DNA of 52,107 bases from Selenomonadaceae bacterium (GCA_017427545.1 JAFRSO010000054.1:1-52107), one strand, 5' to 3'. Positions 8,453 to 16,159 are shown, counted from the first letter of the stretch. Translations and numbers: made by a program. Notes: generated from the sequence alone by a model not told the origin.

Positions 8453-9378
8453 GTTCCGATTGCTTCGACTAAAATTTTTTCAGCATCGGCAAGCGTCGTC
8501 TTGAGTGTGCAGCCTGCCGCCCGAATATGTCCGCCGCCGCCAAGTTTATCGGCAATTTTCGACACGTCGACGCCCTTTGACCTCATGCTCACGCGGCAAA
8601 CATTCGGAGCCTTTTCCGTAATCAGAAACGCCACGTCGACAGTCTCAATCACGCGAATCTCATCGATAAAACCTTCCGTCGAGTCAAATTTTTTCGCAGT
8701 TTCATGGTCGAGAATCATGCCGGCAACTTTGTCGTCGTAAAACATTTTCAGCGAATTTAACGCCGCACTCAAGCCGCGAACTTCCGCCAAAGATTTTTTC
8801 TCCAGCTGTTCGGAAATAAAATGCGGACTGACACCGTAAGTTATCAGCTTCGAGGCAATGGCAAGAGTTTCGGCGCGCGTGTTTGAAAACTGGAAAAAAC
8901 CTGTATCCGTCGCAATCCCCGTGTAAAGGCACGTGGCGATGTCGGGCGTGATTTCAACGTCGAGTTCTTTGGAAAGCCTGAAGATAATTTCGCAAGTTGC
9001 AGCGGCTTCCGTATCAACGCAAAGTTCGTAACCGTCGCCCTTGTTCGTGACGTGATGATCGATATTCAAAATCGGCGCGTCAGTCAACTTGCTCACGTTG
9101 CCAATTCTGTCGGGTGAAGTGTCGAGAATCAGCAATAAATCCGCGTCAAATTTTTCTGCTGAAGGTCGGCGAATCTCTTCAAAATGCGGCAGGGCGTGCA
9201 GATTTTTTCGGACGCTGTCATCAATGAAAACCTGCGCAGTCTTGCCGAGTGAACGGAGCATTTGCATTGTCGCAAGTGTCGAGCCGATAGCGTCGCCGTC
9301 GGGCTGAACATGCGCCGTTATCAAAATTTTATTCGTGGTCTTGATTTTCGACGCCGCTTCCGATAGCGTTATCAGCAT
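8437..9378 (-). CDS. nrnA: DHH/DHHA1 phosphoesterase, NrnA-like oligoribonuclease / pAp phosphatase
   Basis: Degrades short oligoribonucleotides and 3'-phosphoadenosine 5'-phosphate. Motifs: HVQPDGDAIGS (Mn-binding H-x-D type), LLILDTS, the DHH motif in NIDHHVTN, and the C-terminal DHHA1 signature GGGGHIRAAGC. 313 residues. ATG 9378 is preceded by AAGGAG eight to nine bases away, inside the end of rbfA (50-nt overlap), so it is translationally coupled; the longer open frame to 9435 is rbfA sequence. The rbfA-nrnA-truB order is a conserved Firmicute arrangement around ribosome and tRNA maturation. Confidence 0.92.
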   Translation of the reverse strand: MLITLSEAASKIKTTNKILITAHVQPDGDAIGSTLATMQMLRSLGKTAQVFIDDSVRKNLHALPHFEEIRRPSAEKFDADLLLILDTSPDRIGNVSKLTDAPILNIDHHVTNKGDGYELCVDTEAAATCEIIFRLSKELDVEITPDIATCLYTGIATDTGFFQFSNTRAETLAIASKLITYGVSPHFISEQLEKKSLAEVRGLSAALNSLKMFYDDKVAGMILDHETAKKFDSTEGFIDEIRVIETVDVAFLITEKAPNVCRVSMRSKGVDVSKIADKLGGGGHIRAAGCTLKTTLADAEKILVEAIGTAIRN

Positions 9379-9730
9379 TTTTGATATCTCCTTCCACCTG
9401 CAACAAAAGCTTCTGAATGTGGTCGCCGTAGTCAAGTGACGTGTCGAGGGCGAAAGAAATTTCCGGCGTGAATCTCAAACGAATCCTCTGCCCGATTTCA
9501 CGTCGAATAAATCCCAACGCGCTGTTCAAACCTTCGAGAGAACTTTTGACTTGATCCTCTCCGCCCATCACGCTGACATAAATTTTCGCCTCACGAAGGT
9601 CGCCCGTCATCTCAACATCAGTCACCGTCACGAAACCGATTCGCGGATCTTTAAGTTCCTTCAAAAGCATTTTGCTCATTTCCTGCTTAATGAGTTCCTG
9701 TAATTTTTCTATCCTAAGTTGCTTAGCCAT
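9329..9730 (-). CDS. rbfA: Ribosome-binding factor A
   Basis: KH-fold factor that binds immature 30S subunits during 16S rRNA 5'-end maturation. The 133-residue product begins MAKQLRIEKLQELI, with the family hallmarks LKDPRIGFVTVTDVEMTGDL and FTPEISFALDTSLDYG. ATG 9730 follows AAAGGAG by six bases; the longer open frame upstream lacks support. The Asp/Asn-rich tail overlaps the start of nrnA. Confidence 0.94.
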   Translation of the reverse strand: MAKQLRIEKLQELIKQEMSKMLLKELKDPRIGFVTVTDVEMTGDLREAKIYVSVMGGEDQVKSSLEGLNSALGFIRREIGQRIRLRFTPEISFALDTSLDYGDHIQKLLLQVEGDIKNADNAIGSGVENQDHE

Positions 9731-9752
9731 ATTAACTCCTTTGTAGGGAAAT

Positions 9753-9780
9753 GGGATTAGGTTTTTAACTCCTAACTGAA
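9753..9780. repeat. Short heptad-type repeat at the nirJ2-like stop codon
   Basis: gggatta / ggttttt / aactcct / aactgaa between the radical SAM gene and rbfA. On the minus strand, TTAGGAG-type heptads supply the TAG stop (9772-9774) of the radical SAM gene. Confidence 0.5.
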
Positions 9781-10752
9781 ATTGCACCACGGTTCGCCGC
9801 TCATGAAGTCGCCGCCATTGTAACACGCCGCCCTTGCACGACACCCGCCGCATTTATTTTTGTACTTGCAGCCGCCGCAATTCCCGCTGTATTCGAGAGT
9901 TCGCAGCGTCTTCAAGATTTTGTTCGACCGCCAAATTTCGTCGAAGGGAATTTCTCTCACGTCGCCCAATTCCATGTTCAGATATGCGCAAGGCTGAACT
10001 TTTCCGCGCGGGCTGATTATGCAATAGCTCAATCCCGCCAGACACCCGCGCTTAAATCGAGTCTTTACTCCGAGTTGATCGGCGATTCGTAAAAATTGCG
10101 GCGCACATGTCGGTTTGAGTTCGATAGAAACTTCTTGTTGCTTGCGCATGATTCTCGTCAAAACATTCTCGTAACCTTCGGCGCGCAGTGATTCTTCCTC
10201 AATCGTCGCAGCTCGTCCCGTCGGCACCAGAAAGAAAAAATGATGCGCCTTTGCTCCTATTTCAACCGCAAAATCCGTCAACGCTTCCAGCTCGTGTTGA
10301 TTCCAATCCATTACCGTTGTATGAATTTGAAATGGCAATCCCGCCGCCAAACAATTTTTCATGCCGTCAACCGCACCTTGCCATGCTCCCGCGAATGACC
10401 GAAATTTATCATGCTTTTGAGCGTCGAGTGAATCGAGTGAAATGCCCATGCCCTTTGCACCGGCCGATTTTAAATCGCGTGCCATTTGCGGCGTTATCAA
10501 TGTGCCGTTCGTCCCGAAGACCGCGATTAATTTCAAGCGCGTTGCATGTTCGACCAGCTCCAAAATGTCGGGGCGCATTAATGGTTCTCCGCCGGAAAAA
10601 ATCATTATCTTGAATCCCGCGCGGGCAATCTGATTCAAAAGTTCTTTTGCCTCGGCAGTCGACAATTCCTCTTGAGCCTTACAGCCCGCGTCACGATAGC
10701 AATGGGCGCAATACATGTTGCAAGCGTTCGTCGTGTTCCATGAGACTATCAA
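9772..10752 (-). CDS. nirJ2: Radical SAM/SPASM protein, NirJ2-like (tetrapyrrole-type)
   Basis: Radical SAM enzyme with the [4Fe-4S] motif C-x3-C-x2-C at C11, C15 and C18 and a C-terminal Cys-rich SPASM-type cluster (CGGCKYKNKCGGC…). The sequence closely follows the NirJ2/AhbD family of haem d1 and alternative haem synthesis (SWNTTNACN, IMIFSGGEPLMRPDI, ISLDSLDAQKHD, CLAGLSYCIISP). The usual partner NirJ1 is not in the window. Start: TTG 10752 gives the family-typical N-terminus M-I-V-S-W-N and is seven bases from GGGAGGG; the GTG at 10785 would put that ribosome site inside the gene. The substrate is inferred from family only. Confidence 0.8.
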   Translation of the reverse strand: MIVSWNTTNACNMYCAHCYRDAGCKAQEELSTAEAKELLNQIARAGFKIMIFSGGEPLMRPDILELVEHATRLKLIAVFGTNGTLITPQMARDLKSAGAKGMGISLDSLDAQKHDKFRSFAGAWQGAVDGMKNCLAAGLPFQIHTTVMDWNQHELEALTDFAVEIGAKAHHFFFLVPTGRAATIEEESLRAEGYENVLTRIMRKQQEVSIELKPTCAPQFLRIADQLGVKTRFKRGCLAGLSYCIISPRGKVQPCAYLNMELGDVREIPFDEIWRSNKILKTLRTLEYSGNCGGCKYKNKCGGCRARAACYNGGDFMSGEPWCNFS

Positions 10753-10824
10753 ATTAAATCCCTCCCGCGCAAGTATACTTGCCACAGGAAAATTTTACAA
10801 GCTGTAAAAAAAATGAACGCCGCC

Positions 10825-10853
10825 TTGAAAATTGACGACGCTTGTTTTATAAT
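10825..10853 (+). promoter_or_regulatory. Strong sigma-70-type promoter for the small-peptide transcript
   Basis: -35 TTGAAA (10825-10830), 17-bp spacer, -10 TATAAT (10848-10853). Start of transcription is expected near 10860, about 65 nt before the small ORF. Confidence 0.75.
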
Positions 10854-10904
10854 CAGCTTGCTTGTTGCCTTGCGGCAAATAGGCGGTTTCAATCCAAAAG
10901 AAAG

Positions 10905-10919
10905 CCCCCGGAAAGGGGG
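10905..10919 (+). promoter_or_regulatory. Hairpin sequestering the small-peptide ribosome site
   Basis: CCCCC (10905-10909) pairs with GGGGG (10915-10919) over a 5-nt loop. The GGGGG belongs to the only Shine-Dalgarno sequence of the ORF at 10927, so translation would be blocked while the hairpin is closed. Confidence 0.6.
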
Positions 10920-10926
10920 TGGGATT

Positions 10927-11007
10927 ATGCGTATTATCACGATCATCATCCGTGTGGTACTTATCACCGGCGCGATCCTCTGGTTTACAGCAAAGACAGC
11001 CGCCTGA
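10927..11007 (+). CDS. Small hydrophobic peptide, possible type I toxin
   Basis: 26-residue ORF, hydrophobic from residue 3 to about 20 with a few Arg/Lys at the ends (starts MRIITIIIRVVLITG), matching a single membrane helix. It has its own strong promoter, a G-rich ribosome site held in a hairpin and a terminator at 11092-11118, so an independent transcript of about 250 nt is predicted. Hydrophobic peptide, occluded ribosome site and untranslated tail together are typical of type I toxin-antitoxin mRNAs. No antitoxin RNA could be defined, and I do not recognise the sequence family. Confidence 0.45.
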   Translation: MRIITIIIRVVLITGAILWFTAKTAA

Positions 11008-11050
11008 GCCCCAAACTCAAGCGACTGTTCTTAGTACCATTTGTAGCAAT

Positions 11051-11210
11051 CCTTAAACATGAGGGGCTAAACCGCCTTCAAGCAACCTTCGCCTCGCAAG
11101 TTCGCGGGGTATTTTTTTACAGCCACCTAAAGCTTTCCGAGGGCTAGCGACGGCTTGAATTTTAGTTTTAAATCAGCTTTCCTAAACATGAGGAGTTAAA
11201 CCGCCCTCAA
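11051..11210. repeat. Pair of ~30-bp direct repeats in the galU upstream region
   Basis: Copies at 11051-11081 and 11181-11210 share the pattern CCT(T)AAACATGAGG followed by TAAACCGCC and TCAA. The left copy lies inside the predicted small-peptide transcript. The rest of 10786-11365 holds the promoter, small ORF and terminator listed separately and no other gene. Confidence 0.65.
11092..11118 (+). terminator. Terminator of the small-peptide transcript
   Basis: CCTCGC (11092-11097) pairs with GCGGGG (one T.G pair) over a short loop and is followed by a run of seven T. Confidence 0.7.
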
Positions 11211-11301
11211 ACATTTTGCATCCTTGCGATTGAAATTATAATCGACGCGGAAAATTTTTGCAAGGGATATTTTCAAGGTAGCGGGTCAATGATTTTTCAC
11301 C

Positions 11302-11330
11302 TTGCCCAAATTGAAATTCTCCGCTACAAT
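11302..11330 (+). promoter_or_regulatory. Promoter of galU
   Basis: TTGCCC (11302-11307), 17-bp spacer, TACAAT (11325-11330), 36 bases upstream of the galU ATG. Confidence 0.65.
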
Positions 11331-11365
11331 AGTTAAAAATTTTTCATGAGGGGGAGCGATTTTTT

Positions 11366-12256
11366 ATGAAAGTACGAAAGGCCGTCATACCGGCGGCAGG
11401 ATTGGGCACGAGGTTTTTGCCGGCGACAAAATCCCAGCCAAAAGAAATGTTGCCAATCGTCGACAAGCCTACAATCCAATACATAATCGAAGAGGCAGCT
11501 GCGGCGGGCGTAGAAGATATAATCGTCGTGACGGGGCGCAATAAACGTTCGATTGAAGATCACTTCGACCGCTCGATTGAGTTGGAACTTGAGCTTGAGC
11601 GCACCGGTAAGGAAGAAATTTTGCGTATGGTAAAGGCAATTCCCGCCATTGCAAATATTCACTTCATCCGCCAAAAACAACCGCTCGGACTCGGACACGC
11701 CGTGTTGACTGCCAGCCATTTTATCGGCGACGAACCTTTTGCAGTTTTGCTCGGTGATGATGTCGTCGTCGCCAAAAAACCCGTCCTCCAACAAATGGTC
11801 GAAGTTTTCAACGAATACAAAACTTCGATTCTCGGCGTGCAAGAGGTTTCTGAAGAGGTCGTTCACAAGTACGGCATTGTTGATTGCAAACACGTTGAGG
11901 ACGGCATTTACAAGGTCAAAGATTTGGTTGAGAAGCCTGCGCGTGAAATGGCTCCAAGTCGGATTGCAATTTTGGGCAGATATATTTTAACGCCGTCGAT
12001 TTTTTCATACCTTGAGACTCAAGAACCCGGTGCAGGCGGTGAAATTCAGTTGACGGACGGGCTTAAGCGTCTGGCTCAAGATGAGGCAATGTACGCGTAT
12101 ATTTTCAAAGGACACCGTTACGATGTTGGCACGAAGATGGGATTTTTGCAGGCGAATATTGAATTTGCCCTGCGCAATCCCGAAATCACCGACGACTTGA
12201 AAAATTATCTTGACGCCCTGCATGACAATATGGAGCAAATGTTGGATTATGATTGA
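11366..12256 (+). CDS. galU: UTP-glucose-1-phosphate uridylyltransferase
   Basis: Makes UDP-glucose for envelope polysaccharide and galactose metabolism. N-terminal nucleotidyltransferase signature AVIPAAGLGTRFLPATKSQPKEMLPIVDKP, the sugar-binding region GDDVVV, LVEKP and GEIQLTDGL are all present. 296 residues, normal for GalU. ATG 11366 follows GAGGGGGAG. The following gene overlaps or abuts its stop. Confidence 0.95.
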   Translation: MKVRKAVIPAAGLGTRFLPATKSQPKEMLPIVDKPTIQYIIEEAAAAGVEDIIVVTGRNKRSIEDHFDRSIELELELERTGKEEILRMVKAIPAIANIHFIRQKQPLGLGHAVLTASHFIGDEPFAVLLGDDVVVAKKPVLQQMVEVFNEYKTSILGVQEVSEEVVHKYGIVDCKHVEDGIYKVKDLVEKPAREMAPSRIAILGRYILTPSIFSYLETQEPGAGGEIQLTDGLKRLAQDEAMYAYIFKGHRYDVGTKMGFLQANIEFALRNPEITDDLKNYLDALHDNMEQMLDYD

Positions 12257-13403
12257 CGTAAAAATTATGCCCAATCATTGCGCATTACGCCTTGCGCATT
12301 ACGAATTACTCGACACGTCAGAATATTCTTTCGCCGCAACGGAACCGATCCGCAAGCTGCATAAGTCCTTGAGCGTTTACAATGAGACGCCGCTGATTGA
12401 GCTGAAAAATTTTAAGGGCGTCCGCTCGATTTTCATCAAGGACGAATCTCAACGCTTCGGGCTGAAGGCGTTCAAAGGTCTGGGCGGAGTTTGGGCGATT
12501 TACAAAGTCATCAGCCGCGAACTTGGCTTGGACAATCCGACGCTCGAAGAAATTTTTACTCACCGCGACGAACTGGCCGAAATGACTTTTATCACGACGA
12601 CGGACGGCAATCACGGCAAGGGCGTTTCATGGGCGGCGGGACTTTTCGGTTGCAAGTCATATGTTTACATGCCGCGCGGTACCGTTGAAGTTAGAGCACA
12701 GGCGATTCGTGATGCGGGTTCGGCGACGGTTGAAATAACCGATATGGTTTATGATGATTGCGTCAAGTTCACGGCGAGTCTTGCCGAAAAAAATCATTGG
12801 CATTTGATTCAAGACACGTCGTGGGCGGGCTATGAAGAAATTCCCGCGCAGATAATGTTGGGCTATTCGACGCTGGCTTATGAAGCGTTGCGGCAGATGA
12901 ATTATCAACGGCCGACGCATATTTTCTTGCAAGCGGGCGTAGGTTCAATGGCGGGCGCGATAGCCGCAGTATTCGCCGAAGTCTTCAAGGAAAATCCGCC
13001 GCGAGTGACAATCATTGAGCCAACGGAAGTTGCCTGTTTTTATGAGACGATGCGTATTGGTGACGGGCAAATTCATTCGGCGACAGGCAACGGTCAAACT
13101 ATGATGGCGGGCTTGAATTGTGCGACGCCCTGCGAACTTGCCTGGAAAATTTTACGTCGATATGCCGCTGACACCGCGACGATTTCCGACGATGTTGCCG
13201 CCGAGGCCATGAGAGTTTTGGCGGAGGAAAAAATTATTTCGGGCGAATCAGGCTGTGCAGGATTTGCGTTGGCAAATGCCGCGTTGGATTCTGACGAACT
13301 TCGACGCGCCCTTGAACTCGACGAGCACTCAATTATTTTTGTCATCAACACGGAGGGCGACACTGACCCGATTAACTATCAATGCGTAATTCGTAATGCG
13401 TAA
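12249..13403 (+). CDS. dpaL: Diaminopropionate ammonia-lyase (DpaL/YgeX type)
   Basis: PLP fold-type II enzyme that splits 2,3-diaminopropionate to pyruvate and ammonia. KDESQRFGLKAFKGLGG carries the Schiff-base lysine (about K76 from this start). TTTDGNHGKGVSWAA, the glycine-rich QAGVGSMAG phosphate loop and the closing NTEGDTDP fit the family. Start is uncertain: ATG 12249 overlaps the galU stop, ATG 12267 and an upstream start at 12210 are also open, and none has a good ribosome site. Both termini have been remodelled by heptad repeats: a stretch of the first ~25 residues and the last six residues (CVIRNA) are encoded by them. Confidence 0.8.
   Translation: MIDVKIMPNHCALRLAHYELLDTSEYSFAATEPIRKLHKSLSVYNETPLIELKNFKGVRSIFIKDESQRFGLKAFKGLGGVWAIYKVISRELGLDNPTLEEIFTHRDELAEMTFITTTDGNHGKGVSWAAGLFGCKSYVYMPRGTVEVRAQAIRDAGSATVEITDMVYDDCVKFTASLAEKNHWHLIQDTSWAGYEEIPAQIMLGYSTLAYEALRQMNYQRPTHIFLQAGVGSMAGAIAAVFAEVFKENPPRVTIIEPTEVACFYETMRIGDGQIHSATGNGQTMMAGLNCATPCELAWKILRRYAADTATISDDVAAEAMRVLAEEKIISGESGCAGFALANAALDSDELRRALELDEHSIIFVINTEGDTDPINYQCVIRNA
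12280..12307. repeat. Heptad repeat inside the 5' end of dpaL
   Basis: tgcgcat / tacgcct / tgcgcat / tacgaat, the reverse complement of the aatgcgc heptad seen at 8370 and 13381. It is translated as part of the N-terminus of DpaL (CALRLAHYE). Confidence 0.75.
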
Positions 13404-13449
13404 TGCGCAATTAAATTCCTCATTCCTCATTCCTCATTCCTAATTGATA
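13381..13449. repeat. Two-block heptad repeat at the dpaL stop codon
   Basis: Block A: aatgcgt, aattcgt, aatgcgt, aatgcgc (13381-13408). Block B: attcctc x3, attccta, attgata (13415-13449). The dpaL stop TAA (13401-13403) lies inside block A. Heptad types match those at 8370-8452. Confidence 0.85.
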
Positions 13450-13465
13450 AAGGAGGCTGATTGTT

Positions 13466-14473
13466 TTGAAAAAAATTTTACTAATCTTGTTCCTTATTCC
13501 TTGTTCCTTGTTCCTTATAACAGGTTGCGGCGGTGAAAATTCTGCAAGCAAAGCAGTTAGATTCGGCACGGGCGGTACCGGCGGCATGTATTACGCTTAC
13601 GGCACCGAGCTTGCCAAAATGTTCCAATCCAACGGCAACGGTCATGCTCTCGACGTGAAAGTTACGGCAGGTTCAGCCGCCAATCTTCGACTTTTGCGCG
13701 AGAAATTTCTTGACTTGGCGATTGTGCAAAGTGACACGCTCTCCAACGCAATTAACGGTCGCGGAGTCTTTGCAGCGGCAGGCCCCGGCGTAGGTTATGC
13801 GGCAGTCGCGGGACTTTATACCGAGGCTTGTCAAATTGTCGTCGCTAAAAATTCCGGCATTAATGTAGTTGATGATCTCGTCGGCAAAAGAGTTTCAATC
13901 GGCGAACGAGAATCAGGCGTCCTCCAAAATGCCGAACAAATTTTGATGGCGCACGGTTTGACTTTCGAGATGATTGAGCCGCTGTATATGTCGTTCAGTG
14001 ACGCGGCGGAGGCTATGGAGAAAGGTCAACTTGACGCGTTCTTTATCACGGCGGGCGCACCCACTGCAGCTGTTGCCGACCTTGCCAATCGTAAAGAAAT
14101 TCAAATCCTCTCAATCTCACCCGACGTTCAAAGCAATATGATGAAAATGTACAAGGGCTACACGCGTTGCACAATTCCCGCCAACACTTACAAAGGCCAA
14201 ACTGAAGACGTTCAGACTATCGGCGTCAAGGCAGTTTTGGTAGCGAGCACTGATTTAAATGCCGACGAAGTTAATTACATCACCGAATTTATTTTCAAGA
14301 ACGCCGAAAATCTTCCGCACAACACCGGCGACAAATTGACTAATGCTTATGCCGTTCAAGATATACCTGCGAGCTTCCATGCAGGTGCGGCGAAGTTTTA
14401 CGATATGCAGGGCGTCAAGGTTAATGTTTACAGCGGCAAGTCCGGCGAATCCGTCAAGGCCAGTCAAGATTAG
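13466..14473 (+). CDS. TAXI-family solute-binding lipoprotein
   Basis: Extracytoplasmic solute receptor of the TAXI type, normally part of TRAP transporters. Lipoprotein signal peptide with lipobox LITGC (cysteine at about residue 21), then the TAXI core (FGTGGTGGMYYAYG, VTAGSAANLRLL, AIVQSDTLSNA, GERESGVLQNAEQIL, FITAGAP). 335 residues. TTG 13466 is nine bases from AGGAGG. No TRAP permease gene follows; instead gltS lies 91 bases downstream, suggesting an unusual binding-protein/symporter pair, with glutamate a reasonable ligand guess. The hydrophobic core of the signal peptide is encoded by heptad repeats. Confidence 0.88.
   Translation: MKKILLILFLIPCSLFLITGCGGENSASKAVRFGTGGTGGMYYAYGTELAKMFQSNGNGHALDVKVTAGSAANLRLLREKFLDLAIVQSDTLSNAINGRGVFAAAGPGVGYAAVAGLYTEACQIVVAKNSGINVVDDLVGKRVSIGERESGVLQNAEQILMAHGLTFEMIEPLYMSFSDAAEAMEKGQLDAFFITAGAPTAAVADLANRKEIQILSISPDVQSNMMKMYKGYTRCTIPANTYKGQTEDVQTIGVKAVLVASTDLNADEVNYITEFIFKNAENLPHNTGDKLTNAYAVQDIPASFHAGAAKFYDMQGVKVNVYSGKSGESVKASQD
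13486..13520. repeat. Heptad repeat encoding the lipoprotein signal peptide core
   Basis: cttgttc / cttattc / cttgttc / cttgttc / cttataa, in frame within the TAXI gene, encoding the LFLIPCSLFLIT hydrophobic core just before the lipobox. Confidence 0.8.
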
Positions 14474-14547
14474 GAACTAGTAATTAGGAACTAGGAACTA
14501 GTAGGGGTTAGGGATTAGTTTACCTAGTTCCTAGTTCCCAGTTCCTA
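14471..14547. repeat. Eleven-heptad palindromic repeat between the TAXI gene and gltS
   Basis: Unbroken 7-nt phase over 77 bases: taggaac, tagtaat, taggaac, taggaac, tagtagg, ggttagg, gattagt, ttaccta, gttccta, gttccca, gttccta. The last three are reverse complements of the first type, so the transcript can fold into a long imperfect hairpin. The first TAG is the stop codon of the TAXI gene. Confidence 0.88.
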
Positions 14548-14564
14548 GAAAAGGAAGTGACTTT

Positions 14565-15755
14565 ATGTACACGGTTGAATTCAACATGTATCAAACGCTG
14601 GCGGTCGCAGTCATCATGCTCTACGTCGGCACACTCCTCAAAAAGCGTATCCAATTCCTCGAAACTTTCTGTATCCCGTCACCGGTCGTCGGAGGTTTAC
14701 TCTTCGCCATAATCAGTTGCATTCTTTACACGTCGGGAATCCTCGGTTTTGCCTTCGACGAGACACTCAAGACCGTTTGCATGGTTGCATTCTTCACGTC
14801 GGTCGGCTTCCAAGCAAATATCAAAGTCCTCAAGAGTGGCGGCACAAGTCTTTTAATTTTCCTCGGATGTGTATGTGCGCTGATTTTCGCTCAAAACTTT
14901 TTGGCAGTAGCATTGTCGGGAGTTTTGAATATCAGCCCGTTCATCGGACTTTGCACCGGTTCAATTTCAATGGTCGGCGGTCACGGTACGGCAGGTGCAT
15001 TCGGCCCCGTCCTTGAAGATTTAGGACTTGTCGGCGCAACGACACTTTGCACGGCGGCCGCTACTTTCGGATTGGTTGCCGGTTCACTCATGGGCGGCCC
15101 TTTAGGCAGAAGATTAATCCTCGGTAAAGATTTACTCAAAACCGCCGTTAAAGCTGACGACACTCCGCTTGTCGAAGAGGAAAAAAAGCATGAACGCTCC
15201 GTCAGCATGTACGCCCCCGCCGCATATCAACTGGCTATCGCAATGGGCTTGGGCACCGTCGTTTCAATGCTCCTTTCCAAAACCGGCATGACTTTCCCGA
15301 TTTATATCGGCGCAATGATTGTCGCGGCGATTATGCGTAACTGGAGCGAATTTACCGGCGCATTCACCGTTCATATCGGCGAGATTAACGATATCGGCGG
15401 CATTTGCTTATCACTCTTCCTCGGAATTGCAATGATAACTTTAAAACTCTGGCAGTTGGCGGAACTTGCCCTGCCACTCGTCGTATTATTGGTCGGTCAG
15501 ACGGCATTAATGTTCCTGTTCGCGTACTTCATAATTTTTAACGTCCTCGGTCGAGATTACGACGCGGCAATTTTATCGGCAGGTTCATGCGGATTCGGCA
15601 TGGGCGCAACTCCAAACGCTATGGCCAATATGCAAGTCCTCACCGCAAAATTCGCCCCCTCCGTCAAGGCCTATATCCTCGTCCCGATTGTCGGTTCAAT
15701 GTTCGCCGATTTCATAAACAGCTTGACGATTACATTTTTCATTAACTTTATTTGA
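14565..15755 (+). CDS. gltS: Sodium/glutamate symporter, GltS family
   Basis: Inner-membrane secondary transporter, 396 residues with about 11-12 hydrophobic segments in two inverted halves. Each half has the glycine-rich re-entrant motif: SMVGGHGTAGAFGP near residue 140 and CGFGMGATPNAMANM near 350, the hallmarks of GltS. ATG 14565 follows AAGGAAGTGA. It lies downstream of a TAXI binding protein and upstream of an 81-codon gene with its own GAGGTGA ribosome site, likely one operon ending at 16030-16063. Pairing with a TAXI receptor suggests the pair may act together. Confidence 0.92.
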   Translation: MYTVEFNMYQTLAVAVIMLYVGTLLKKRIQFLETFCIPSPVVGGLLFAIISCILYTSGILGFAFDETLKTVCMVAFFTSVGFQANIKVLKSGGTSLLIFLGCVCALIFAQNFLAVALSGVLNISPFIGLCTGSISMVGGHGTAGAFGPVLEDLGLVGATTLCTAAATFGLVAGSLMGGPLGRRLILGKDLLKTAVKADDTPLVEEEKKHERSVSMYAPAAYQLAIAMGLGTVVSMLLSKTGMTFPIYIGAMIVAAIMRNWSEFTGAFTVHIGEINDIGGICLSLFLGIAMITLKLWQLAELALPLVVLLVGQTALMFLFAYFIIFNVLGRDYDAAILSAGSCGFGMGATPNAMANMQVLTAKFAPSVKAYILVPIVGSMFADFINSLTITFFINFI

Positions 15756-15765
15756 GGTGACTTAA

Positions 15766-16011
15766 ATGTTTGACAGAGGAATGACTAACGAACAATTCAA
15801 TTCGCATTTGGAGACGCTCGCCAAACTTATCGAATCAACCGCCACGACCGTACCTGAAGCCGCTAAGATTGTTCGCGACGCAAAAGTTGATACCGCTAAG
15901 GAAGAGCATGTAAATATGGTTTTGAATTTCGCCGCGGAAAATCTTGCATTACCGGAAGTTCACGTCGAAGAAAAAGTCATGGACGAAATCGAAAAGCATA
16001 AAGATTTTTAA
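15766..16011 (+). CDS. Small conserved-looking protein downstream of gltS, unknown function
   Basis: 81-residue soluble, helical, acidic protein (starts MFDRGMTNEQFNSHLETL, ends EKHKDF) without membrane segments or cysteines. GAGGTGA spaced five bases from ATG 15766 overlaps the gltS stop, so it is cotranslated with gltS and was probably kept for a linked role. I do not recognise the family. A terminator follows. Confidence 0.7.
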   Translation: MFDRGMTNEQFNSHLETLAKLIESTATTVPEAAKIVRDAKVDTAKEEHVNMVLNFAAENLALPEVHVEEKVMDEIEKHKDF

Positions 16012-16029
16012 ACCGAATCACCTGCAACG

Positions 16030-16063
16030 AAAATTCCCCTTGCAACTCGGAGGGGATTTTTTC
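16030..16063 (+). terminator. Terminator of the TAXI-gltS operon
   Basis: Stem AAATTCCCCT / AGGGGATTTT with an 11-nt loop, ending in a T run. Confidence 0.8.
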
Positions 16064-16097
16064 ATATTGGCGCGGTATAAATTCTCGAAAATTTTTC

Positions 16098-16128
16098 TTG
16101 ACAAGATATAACTTCAATGCGGTATAAT
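16098..16128 (+). promoter_or_regulatory. Promoter of the aldehyde dehydrogenase gene
   Basis: Consensus -35 TTGACA (16098-16103) and -10 TATAAT (16123-16128), but with a long 19-bp spacer. Confidence 0.55.
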
Positions 16129-16159
16129 GTATGAAATTTTATTTGGGAGGGATTCTTTT

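Noticed and set aside
10786..10967. Minus-strand open frame overlapping the small hydrophobic peptide
   Set aside because: No ribosome site; it is the mirror of the promoter and G-run region on the plus strand.
8370..14549. Heptad arrays as CRISPR-like arrays
   Set aside because: Units are 7 nt without unique spacers and no cas genes are present.
16127..16159. Earlier start of the aldehyde dehydrogenase at 16127
   Set aside because: That ATG overlaps the -10 box; GGGAGGG precedes ATG 16160.
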